Source: Jaapia argillacea MUCL 33604 (lineage: Eukaryota > Basidiomycota > Agaricomycetes > Jaapiales > Jaapiaceae). Taken from it: a stretch of DNA of 52,444 nucleotides. Positions 35,520 through 45,378 of the stretch are shown here, piece after piece (the stretch's first letter is position 1; each line of letters starts with the position of its first letter). The stretch is taken from the NCBI GenBank assembly GCA_000697665.1, contig KL197795.1, positions 1 through 52,444 on the forward strand, in the 5' to 3' direction. Both the position numbers and the translations under genes were made by a program. The notes beneath the pieces were generated by a model. That model was not told the origin of the DNA. It searched no databases and saw nothing but the letters and a program-made list of their open reading frames with translations.

Positions 35520-37146
35520 ATGCCATCCGCTTCGTGCCATCCCCGGATTTCCTTATATTACGGTGTGCATCCCCTCCCTGTCATTATCTTTCTTCGCAAA
35601 CCCTAGTCAATGATGCCCGAGTATGCATCTTGAGACTCTCCTTTGTTACTTTGCGCTAACTTGAGTTCAGCAGTACCCGTTACTACAACGTCACCATCCA
35701 GAGTAAGCAATTTTAGGCATCGAATTGATGATAATCTTAATTTGTTTCGGCAGATTTGTCGATCGAAGGACTACGGATACCGCTCGGCAGCATCGCCACC
35801 ACATCTTTCCTGTCGTTTCGCGTCGGTGGATATGAATTACAATCCTCGACGGTAAAGGACGCTCCTAATCCACCTTGGCACGGAGAAGAATGGCAATTGT
35901 GCGTCGATCGTTCTTTGCTCATGAGGAGATGTGTTTTACTAGGCCTTCTTCGTCAGTTCGCTCAAGGAAGGTGACTCGATCGAGGTCATTGCCATGCATA
36001 AAGGGCAATTTCTCGAGAGAACAATTGGGAGTGCCATTATCCACTCTGCAGGCATCCTTGGATCAGGGTCAGATAGGCGTCAGTTTCTGACTCCCCTTGG
36101 GAAACATGCTTCACTTCTCACTTGTTGAATCCTCAGCTATTACCCTCCGTTTAGAGAAAAGAGCACACTGCAAAAGTAGGGGACTCCTGAAATTGTGTAT
36201 CTCCGATAAAGGCGACCATCGACTGGACGGCCCAAAGATGGATGAAAAACCTCATCCTCATCGTATATACGAAGCTCACGACGCGGCCTTTGCATTACGG
36301 TTCGACATGGAATCGTACTATAAACCTCTGAAGCTTGTGACCGAACACATGGGTTTTGTTCTTTCTGTCTTTGGAAAGATAGGCGACGTATGAGCTTTGC
36401 TAGACATGCCAAGCTGACAGGGCTCCACTTAGATCCATGTAGTTCTACAAGCAGCATGCGAGCTACTCACAGCAGCATACAAGGTGATTCGGCCACTCCT
36501 CACATTATGACAGACTGTTGGCTGAATTTACACAGGCTCTAGAAGTGCAGCGTCAACGCGACGAGCATGTCGTAGCCCTAGCGACAGCTATGGCCCGCTT
36601 GTTCGCATGGTCCCGCGAAGTTAAACAGCTCAAGGATCAACTGCATTCACTCAAGGACACTGTTAAAAAGATGGTCGACCACGCTCATGTATGTGCAACA
36701 TTTATTCTCGAGTATATTAAGCATGGTTTCCTTCGTACGTCGCTGGCAACATCTCTCCACAATCGCTGCTCATCTTCTCTTAGACCGCATGATCCATGGC
36801 CGTGATAGTAAATTGGCCGAATTGATACGTGAATGCACAGATTTGCGCGGCACCTTCCTAGTTGATCTTGAGGTTGCGAACCTTCTGAAGGTGGATAGGT
36901 TGGAACAACGTCAAGGTACCCATCCTCCACTGTTATCCGTATGTGATGGACGCTGACGATCTGTGCACAATAGTCTTCCGGTACAATACAGGGTTCTTAT
37001 CAGGAGATGAAGACTCTGAAGACGACGACGAAGACGATGGTCTCCGCCATCATATGGGATCTCCGCTTCAAGCTCCCGATGGACTTTCGGAGTTCCCGTA
37101 TCACTCCCGTGAATGGGCGAGAAGTATGACATCTTCTAGGGTTTGA
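35520..37146 (+). pseudogene. NLR-type N-terminal module (C2 + helical domain) without NACHT, probably a remnant
   Basis: After a short unresolved start, a C2-like domain reads LSIEGLRIPLGSIATTSFLS and KDAPNPPWHGEEWQL. The frame then shifts near 35900-35960 to IEVIAMHKGQFLERTIGSAI and ILGSGSDRRQFLTP. Several exons then join through 45-58 nt GT-AG introns: the FALRFDMESYYKPLKLVTEH exon, VLQAACELLTAAYK, and a long helical exon with LFAWSREVKQLKDQLHSLKD, AHVCATFILEYIKHGF. This is the arrangement seen N-terminal to NACHT domains in basidiomycete NLR/STAND proteins. After VANLLKVDRLEQRQ the sequence turns into an acidic stretch (SGDEDSEDDDEDD) and stops at 37146. No P-loop follows. I infer a truncated copy with at least one frame lesion. 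A short stand-alone regulator is the alternative. Confidence 0.6.
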
Positions 37147-37752
37147 AACCCTCTCCGATGGAGGAGCCACACCTTCACTGAACGCCTCGAGGTAGCGACT
37201 TGCGATACCGCTTTCTCCTTCTCCCATATTCCAGCAGTGATTTCATCTCGGCAAACATCTTGCTTGTCATCTATGGTTTCGATTCTTCTAGTACATTCTC
37301 CGATCTGGCATCGACGAATTTACATCACCGTGACTTCTAATCTCACCCTTGTGAAAGGCTGCGCCAAGGGGATATGCTGGAATCTACCGTCACTCAGTCT
37401 TCCACGGTCGCCATCTATTATTTCGGTAACATGTCCATGGAATGGATCCTTCACAAGCAGTGTTGCTACTCGGCCTTTTCACCATCGAACTGCGTACATC
37501 GCGACTAATGAATAGTCGTCGCCCACCAAACGCCGAACCTCCGCATCCATCCCTCTCCCCCTGGTATCGTTCCCTCTCACCACGAAACGTTCCTACATTA
37601 TATTTATACACCGATAAAGTCCAGGAAAAGGTCCACCACGAAGCACGAGCAGTACACCAAGTCAACAGCAATAAAAAGTCCCATCATTATCATACAAACT
37701 CCAAAGCTATCCCTCTCAATCGCTCCAATAGACATATCCCACTCATTCGCAC
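37147..37752. other. Intergenic, no gene seen
   Basis: No NACHT motif or other recognisable coding sequence after the NLR-like remnant. Frames on both strands are short or overlap. It ends at the stop codon of the C2H2 gene. Confidence 0.4.
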
Positions 37753-39598
37753 CTACGATCCCTGACAAGTCTTCAAATGCCTCCTCATCGCATCACTCCT
37801 CGAAAACTTCTTCCCACACCCCAAATGGCACTCCGTCTTCAGCAATCCACAATGTACACCCGCCACATGCCTCCTCATCGCACTCTTAAGATCCAGCGTA
37901 CAACCTTCCCAACGACAAAGGGTAACCGTTCCATCATCTCCTTGACGAATGTGGTGTACGCCAGAGAGGTGTTGGTTGAGAGCCCACCTTGTCTCTGGAA
38001 TCGACTGACCGCATCCTGCCCACCTGCAAATGAGGGACTCTGCTATTACTGCAGGGCGGGAGTAGGGGGTCTGTCTTGACTGCCTGTCGGCCCTGACCTC
38101 TTGTGAATGTCTCGAGGGTCCCGCTACTGGCTGCTGCGGAGTGTCGATCTGGGCCGAAGGCAGAACCATAGCGGTTGAGGGACCGGCTACTGCAAGTGTA
38201 AAACCAGTGTTGGAGGTAGACACACTGGCTGCAGGATGTCTGGGGCACGGCTCGAACGACGGTAGAGAACCAGGGGGAGGGAAGAGATACTCCGATCCTG
38301 GGTAACCAGTCACACCTCCCGACACCTCCGCCAAACGATTGCCTCCAAAGTGAGTGTTCGGTGCGATACCCGAAGTAGGGAGCATCCTGGGATACTCATT
38401 CACACCTCCCGACGCCTCAGCCAAACGATTGGCTCCTAGGTAGCTATTCGGCGCGATAATCGACGTAGGCAGCATTCTGGGATAGTCAGTCACACTTCCC
38501 GACGCTTCAGCCGAATGATTGGCTCTGTGGTACGTATTTACCGGGAGCACCGAAGGAGGGTGCATCGAGCCCACTTGATAGCCATAGGCACCAGATATTT
38601 GTTGACGGTACAACACTGGTAAAGTATCCACCTGATGGCCAGAAGTAGTGTTCTGCGAATTAATAGACGACGTAGGGTTCGCGAAATTGGAGGGAAAGCT
38701 GAATTGAGGTGCATAGTATGGATGGGGTAGTATATCACCCTTCAAGTTTGGAGTATTGGCATATGAAGAGTAGGATGAAGTTGGTGGCGTCGAGGAGGTG
38801 TTCGTAGACGACGGTGTAGAGGCGGTAGATGGAGGGGACGGAGCTTGTGTTTGATCAGTGAGGAAGAGGGGAGGTGAGGTTCCCTGGGTAGAGCTGGGAG
38901 AATATGGGGAGTAGCCATCGACGAGATGGGCTTGTGGGGCCCCTTGGATGAGGGAAGGATTTCTGTTTATGATATCATTAGTCACGAGCACATGAGTAAG
39001 GGATGAGAAAGGGAGAGACGCACATGACCGAATGCTCATAATGACCGAACCCTAAAGACTCAACTGGATAATCCCCAGAACCAGTAGCAGAGCCGGAAGG
39101 AGAACCTCCACACACGATCTCATTCCTATCCGAGAACATATGAGGGGCTGTAGAGACAACGTCGAACGGAATGAATACGCGTACCCTTCGATATCTTCAA
39201 CAGGACTTTCGTCCGATGTGGTCGGGTCGTCATCAAAATTGATGTACATATCGAACAGAAGGCAATCATCACTTGAAGGGCTAAGCGTGTCGTTCCTCCC
39301 CGATGTTGGCGACGTCTGGTCATTTTGGTTATTACTCCTACATTAGAACGTGACGTGAGGATTCTAATCAAAGAGAGGAGGATGAGATACAAACAAGGAT
39401 GTGGCGGGGTATGGAGCAGCGTGGTTGAACAGAAGTGACGATCCGTAATAACTGGCACTGGGCATGACCAGAGAGTCCTCTCTGAAGAGATCACGAACGA
39501 ATTAGTGAGTCTCGTTGTCGAGGTTCGAAGTACCATGAGCGGCACACTTACCGACGAGTGGCATTGAGGTGCTTGGACATGTCAAAGCTCTCAGGCAT
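37753..39598 (-). CDS. C2H2 zinc-finger protein, 532 aa
   Basis: Five exons join in frame: 39598-39552, 39481-39395, 39337-39185, 39125-39024 and 38962-37753, with GT-AG introns of 57-68 nt. The start is the ATG at 39598 (MPESFDMSKHLN). The first 400 residues are disordered and Ser/Pro/Thr-rich and include three copies of a 30-residue repeat. The C-terminus has three tandem zinc fingers: CRWAGCG ... HLSGVH, CRWEGC ... HVAGVH, and CHLGCGKKFSRSDAMRRHLK followed by a terminal Cys (CCHC-like). The CRWxGC type resembles the atypical fingers of Gli/Zic-like fungal regulators. A nuclear DNA-binding regulator is likely; target unknown. The region just upstream carries a 136-bp tandem duplication. Confidence 0.87.
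38322..38600 (-). repeat. Three 90-bp in-frame repeats in the C2H2 gene
   Basis: The segment coding for NRLAEASGG recurs at exact 90-bp spacing (anchors at 38331, 38421 and 38511), giving three 30-residue units of the form ANRLAEASGGV-YPRMLPTS-IAPN. The third unit in protein order diverges at its end. Confidence 0.85.
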
Positions 39599-39661
39599 TG
39601 TTGGTAGGCGAGAGGTAGGCGAGAAGGAGCAAGTAGAACTAGTAGAAAGGGTAGAGAGAGC

Positions 39662-39927
39662 TAGGGAAAGGGTATCGATGACACTTGGGCGGAGGAAACA
39701 CAAGGGGTGGGATGTAGAGGAAGGTAAGGAGGAGGAGAAACGAGTCGCGAACGCGAATCCTAGCCACGCTCCCGAAAGAGGTCACGGCTGATACAACTGG
39801 GGAAAGGGTATTGATCAAACTTAAGTGGAGGAAACAGAAGAGGTTGGATGTGGGGAAAGGTAAGGAGGAGGAACGGGCACGAAAGCGAGTCTCAGCCACG
39901 CTCGCCGAAAGAGAAAGAGGTCACGGC
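39662..39927. repeat. Tandem duplication of about 136 bp upstream of the C2H2 gene
   Basis: The stretch beginning GGGAAAGGGTAT at 39664 recurs at 39800. Both copies continue through a GGAGGAAACA segment and GGTAAGGAGGAGGA to CCGAAAGAGGTCACGG, with indels near the end of the second. It lies 60-330 bp upstream of the C2H2 start codon. Confidence 0.75.
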
Positions 39928-42137
39928 CCGGGGGGGAAAGCTGTGACAAACAACTCAACAGACGCGTTCCGTCGCGCTTTCCACTGTGTTCGTAGTTCCC
40001 TAGGATTTTGACCGGCTCCCCGCTTACAGGTCTATGGCTTTGGATCGGAGTTCAGGACAATGGTATGACTTGTGAACTGCGCTTTGGTGTTGGCATTGAC
40101 GAAGCGATCAGGAGAGTGTGGATAATTGTCCCCGAGTGCTTTGGTTGGCTTTGACTACATCATTCGAGCGAATCCATCAGTTCTCTCGAAACTGATAACC
40201 TCGAGTAGTTAATTGACCCACCGCCAAGCTACTTGCACCCTCCACCCTTCCGCACTGCGGACGTTTCTGTTATCAGCAACACAACCCGCATCAACAACTA
40301 AGAGGTTCGAGAATCTCGTTCTCGCCACCCTCGTTACCAAAGGACTCGCGGCAAAAGGCAATCTTCTTCACGGACAACTCGAGGGGACGAAGTCGATACT
40401 AGAGTAGCGGCACCGGAGGACGGATCAACCCAGAGTCAAACACGGGCTGATGTTCGCCTCGGTATTCTCTATCGATGGGGGTTAATGATAGGTCTGTCAT
40501 TTAACGAAGCCGGGAACTTCGCGAGAGCTCACAACGAAGAATGTATTCTTCCCTCTCCGTATATGTTCGACTCGGTACGCTTTGACTGTAGCTACACCAT
40601 CGGGAGCAAACATATCAGTTTCCAGACCGATAACGTCGCATGCTAATGGCAACGGACGTACCACCGTGCTACTCGCACCCCTCACATTTCCAGAATGAAG
40701 ATGCTCTATTGTTAGCGACACGAGAAGCAGGAGGGGCAATCAAGATGTTCGACCTTCTCGTCTTCGCCACACCCGTTCCGAAATGCAGGACACGAGGTGG
40801 TCCTCACATACAGATTAGGGGACGAAGAGGATGTTATAACCACGAAGAGAGCTGAGTACGGACCAGTCCAATCATAATGTAGGGCCTATGCCGACCTCCG
40901 CGTTTCCTTCATCATCGAATAGCCTGGCTGGTTCCATACAATCAGGTCGGGGGCTCGACTCGCGTGGAATGATATCAACGCTGGGGTTATCTGTGGGTCC
41001 ATGGTAAGTCTTTCGTCCATCGATGGGAACTCGTGCGAGCTCACCTCAGCGTAGACTTAGGCCCTCTCTCCAAAGGTATGTCTGTGGTGACTCCAGTCGA
41101 CGCAGGCTACTACACAATCATGGTCGGAGGGGTGAGGAGGTCAGTATTCGCCTGCTTGATTTCGAGCGACACCAGCTGGTCCGAGAGAGTAGAAGTGATA
41201 GTGCCAGGGCATATAGAATGAAGATGAAGTGGAGACGATAGGTTGAGGCACTAGAGCTCTATCCATGGCGCACCATCCACAAACACTAGCCAATGACACC
41301 GTCGACTCGCTCGGGAATGCGAACATCCGGAGAGACCCTATGCCATAGACGCGACTTCTCGATTGAACCCATACCTATCGAATATCGAGGGATATGTGAA
41401 TGGAGGTAGACCCAACCTCGAATAGCCTTAGACCCCCCAAGCCTGACAGTACGCTTTGATATGGCCTCCCAGTTCTCGGTGAATGCGGCTTGAATCGTTG
41501 TTGCGCTCGATGTGTGGTTCGATAGGGAAGCATAACAGTCGACACCGAGATCAAGAGAAATTCAGTTCGTGAGGCGATTCAGAGTACCAGGAGATTACAG
41601 TATATGCAGTAATTTCAGTTCAATTGAAGTGGCCACCCATAATTGCGTGTCACTTTGTGGCGTGCAGGTGTTTGTTGGTGTTAGAATCGGAGGTCATTGG
41701 CACACAATCGTCAACAACGTTTTGATCCGCCCCGACATTGGCGTGATAGCATGCAGAGTCTGGCACGTCGCACCTCTGACCACTTTCTAACTCCACCCAA
41801 CAACTTCATCGCAATTCTTCACTTCCGCCTCCCCTCATACATCTAGCCACACCACGCATTGAGTCATAATTCCCCCCTTCCAACTATACAGCGTATTCTA
41901 AGCATCTCCAACCCTAAGTCGAAGATCACTTTGCCTCCCACATTCGATGTCTCCGTCGCTCGGGAAATCCATGCGGGACTCGCAGGGAGAAACATTCTCA
42001 GGATGAGGTGTGACCGCGTTGTGCAACGAAAGAGTCGGCGGATCTTAGACGGGAGGAGCTGCGTGGTTTCTACCTTCTTTCCTTCGTGTCTCGAGTTCGT
42101 GATACCATTTACCCTCACTCGTATCCCCACTACCTTG
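39928..42137. other. Degenerate region, no confident gene
   Basis: A weak repeat pairs about 40190-40340 with 40615-40790. Scattered short frames look like decayed coding sequence (plus 41033-41221, ending VIVPGHIE; minus 40497-40739, ending SSREVPGFVK). I cannot assemble any of them into a gene or name a family. Confidence 0.3.
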
Positions 42138-42328
42138 GACTCAATGGAATACATTCTCCCATATCTAAACGCCATCCCCAAAGAAGACGCATTCCATCCC
42201 GTATGGTGCAAAGCTTAAGATCAGTCAGTGTAAGACGGCCAAAGCGGAGACAGAGAATGTCGGTCAATTCACTTCTTCCAACCCAAATTGCAATGCTGGT
42301 TATCTTCATAGGCCGAAAAGCTGATATC
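42138..42328 (+). pseudogene. Fragment of a paralogue of the 632-aa orphan gene
   Basis: Translated in two frames, this segment reads DSMEYILPYLNAIPKEDAF, then WCKA, and after a frame change MSVNSLLPTQIAML and IGRKADIL. The intact gene at 49353-51302 has DSIPILSCLYTILMEDAL, WCKV, MTANSLLWMQIMML and IGRKVDLL in the same order. DNA identity is highest at GGCCGAAAAG(C/T)TGAT. The match stops exactly at the left end of the inverted-repeat element. Confidence 0.6.
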
Positions 42329-42501
42329 TTGTCTCGTTCCCATCCGCTGTGGTTGCGGCCCAGCAGGGGAGGTTTTCCGAATGCGGAACATTCGGTGCTG
42401 GGTACGCACCACAACGTCTGGGGCATTTCACTTCAGAGCTCCCCCATTGAGTCACGTTCGGAATTTTTTGTCACGTAGACCTGTTCTCGTCCTGTCGCAT
42501 G
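42329..42501 (+). repeat. Left terminal inverted repeat
   Basis: 173 bp, beginning TTGTCTCGTTCCCATCCGCT. It aligns without gaps to the reverse complement of the right repeat, with about 10 differences, all transitions. Similarity stops sharply on both sides. Confidence 0.9.
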
Positions 42502-42548
42502 CTCTGTAAACATTCCTCTGTCGTGGCGCGTGCTTCCCATATCCGTTA

Positions 42549-45296
42549 ATGTCCCTACGCTGGGAGGACTACTTCCTCAGCGACGAAAATAACGAGGAAT
42601 TGTATGCTTCAGATTCTTCGGATTAAGACTACGCACCATCCCCAACCCCCCGGGCAGAGCCTGGTGAGAATCCCGGTCGCTCGCATCCACCTCCCCACCT
42701 ACACAACACCGAGTTTCGTCGCTCTTCATTGGCAAACGACGAGGTGTTCTCTAAAGTTCGAAAAATTCTTGCTCTCATTGAGGCCGAGGGTCTCAACTTG
42801 ACTATCTTTCTGGATGCAATATTTTGGGGAAATCCACACTGTGTCGATGATCCCCAAGTTAGATATGCTCGAACTGCTCTACTTGTCAGCTCTCAGCTCT
42901 CGGATATTCTACACCGAATGTGGCAGCCTCCGCTATCATCAAGGTCTCATCATTCCCGAGCCAAAGGGGCTCGTGAAACCATTGTCCAGCTAGTACACGA
43001 GTTCGAAGAGGATGCGATGCGACACGAGATGGCAATAATATCGAAACTTTTTCGTACGTCGGCAGATCAGCTTCGAGAGGAGGACCTGACGAACTTCGCA
43101 TATGAGGGTGTATTGAAGGAGGTGAAGGAGGGAGCACCAAATCTGTGGAGAGTGTTGTCGCTCGCTGGCTACACGGCGAAGCAGAGAACTGTCAACTCTC
43201 ACAAGAACCCGGAGATTGTGAGGACTTCCGTCCAAAGCTCAAAGGCCTCACTGACCTACATTATACTCGCAGATCCTGCTCGTCATCGTCGCAATGCTCT
43301 CATACACAATGAGTCACCACAACAACCGCCTTCCGAAAATTTTTGCAGTCTACTTCAAGTCAAGAGGGGTGGCAGGGAGAGCATTCGATTGCCTGCACAA
43401 ATTGGGGCTCATGATGAGCCACAAGTGGACGACAGAGGCCACCGAGGAGATCTCGAAGAATTGTATGAACGAGGTGGTTCGGTTGATGAAGGACCACATA
43501 TGGATCTTCTCGCACGATAACGTTAACATTCTGTTCCGGGTCTACTCACAGCGAGTGGATAACAAGAGCCATTTTGCTTGCGGCACGGCTGCGACAGTTT
43601 TTATCAAGCGTTCCGGATCAATTCTCCCTCCATATGTCAATCATGATATGAAGGCAACATGAGCGTGGGGATTGTATCATGTCCTAACACCGAAGGATAT
43701 TTTTGAAATGAGCTACCAGTCATATCCGCCGTTGGTGAAGCAAATGACTTACCAGGTCCTCCGCTTCCTCATCGAGTCACCTGAATTTGACTTTGGCACC
43801 TATCACGACCGAGACGATCCTCTATTACAACCTGCACCACCTATGCGAGCGCTTCCTTGTGGCGAAGAACACATTACTCTTCAGTACATGCTTGGGACTG
43901 TGGAGATCACAGAAGCTGCATACGAGGGCAATGACAGGCTAATCGATGAGTGGTTTCGGCAGTTGGGGATGAGCTCGATGGAGGAATGGAAGAGGACTGG
44001 GTTGGAGAGGATAATTCCGTGGATCGGCGACCAGCTGACTGTGGATAGGCTACAGGGACTCTACCGAATGCGAAACGACGAGTGCAATTCCTTCGAGCGA
44101 CTTGATTGGTTGGTTCCCGTATTTGGATGGCTCCATCTCCAGATGGCGTTTTCAAACTCCCTCCATCGTCAGTACTTGGGAACACTATCGGGAAGGGGCC
44201 TGAATCAGGCCTTTGAGTTACTCGAGAGGAAGGGCTTGAAGACTGTATCAACATGAGGGCCATTTCATCATGATCTAGAAGAGGCACTTTACCACATTGC
44301 AGAAGCCCACATTCGTGTATGCTGGAAGTTGGTTGGGGGAGTAGGGGACCTTGCAGAATTTTGGAGCCTTGATGCGAAGCAGATCACCAACCTCGCGGTG
44401 AAGCTTGTGAGAGAGCATGCATCTAGTGAGGCCTTGGATAGGATGGATGAAGTCCTTCCAGATATGCGCGACAAAGTTCAGCGCCAGATGATCATGTTCA
44501 ATCGTGATGTACTCCATTACATTGTCCTGAATCAGGCCATCAAGCACGGCGATGTCGGCATCATGGAGAGTATGCTCCCTTTGCTCCTCTTGAGGTTTCT
44601 TGGTGGCAAGAACTACAAGTACACAATTGAAATATTGGAGTTATTACAAGGGTTGTGTCAGGAATGGCCACCTGCTGTCAGGTTTGTGAAGTCGAATCAA
44701 GGCTTCGAACTCACCAGTCTGGAAACTGATCTCCTTATAGAGACTTCGTGAGGGATCACTGTTGGCTTGTAAATAATACAGGGAAGCGGAGTGGATTCCT
44801 CCCCGTTGATACTGCGCAAGAGATGAATATCAAAGACATTAAAGTGAGTGTAGGCTCTGCCTTGGCAAAAAAAGTCCCATTTACGAGGTATCTGAAGGTG
44901 ACACATCGTTCGGAGGGACCGAACATTGATTGGGCATACTTGACAAAGATTCACCCATCTGTTCGTATCATGCGATTGGTGACAGCGAAGGTGGATGGCG
45001 AGCTTGGCCTCCTATCACGAGGGAAGAAGCACTCTGTGCCGCAGAAGCAAAAAGATGTTAAACGGCTTGAAGACACGTATGAAGCGTCACCTGGCATCCA
45101 CGTTTACACACCTGGGAGGAAGATACAATTGAAATGTGACTGCATGCCGGATGTGATAACTGAAGGATGTCTTGTAATGCAGAAGGGGCAGCGTATGAAG
45201 CGATGGCAAGATGGTTGCACTTTCGAAAGATCGACTGGTGAAGATTGGGAGTCAGATATTGTTGGGAGTAGTGATTCTGGCATCGATAGTGAATAA
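42549..45296 (+). pseudogene. DUF6589-family protein, candidate transposase (inactivated)
   Basis: ATG 42549 (MSLRWEDYFLSDENNEELYA) is followed by an in-frame TAA at 42624-42626. The frame then runs through the DUF6589 N-terminal block (VFSKVRKILALIEAEGLNL, RYARTALLVSS). A 57-nt intron (donor GTGAGG at about 43217) leads to MSHHNNRLPKIFAVYFKSRG. In-frame TGAs occur at 43660-43662 and 44254-44256, and a one-base frame change at about 44750. Conserved family blocks are all present: GDQLTVDRLQGLYRMRNDEC, FGWLHLQMAFSNSLHRQYLG, GRGLNQAFELLERKGL, FHHDLEEALYHIAEAHIRVC, GFLPVDTAQEMNIKDIKV and LSRGKKHSVPQKQKDVKRL. The Asp in GDQLTVDRL and later acidic residues would suit an RNase H-like transposase, but that is inference. 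Converging with the helicase inside shared TIRs supports a mobile-element role. Confidence 0.82.
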
Positions 45297-45378
45297 AATT
45301 CTATAGGCATAGATTACGGTATACGAGAATGAAAGCCTTGCAGGGGCCCTCAGACACTACTTACACCTGACTGCAGCG

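Noticed and set aside
42086-42478. Similar peptides encoded at 42.1-42.5 kb and at 49.05-49.24 kb
   Set aside because: The shared peptide (FPNAEHSVLGTHHNVWGISL) is only a translation of the inverted repeat, not a gene pair.
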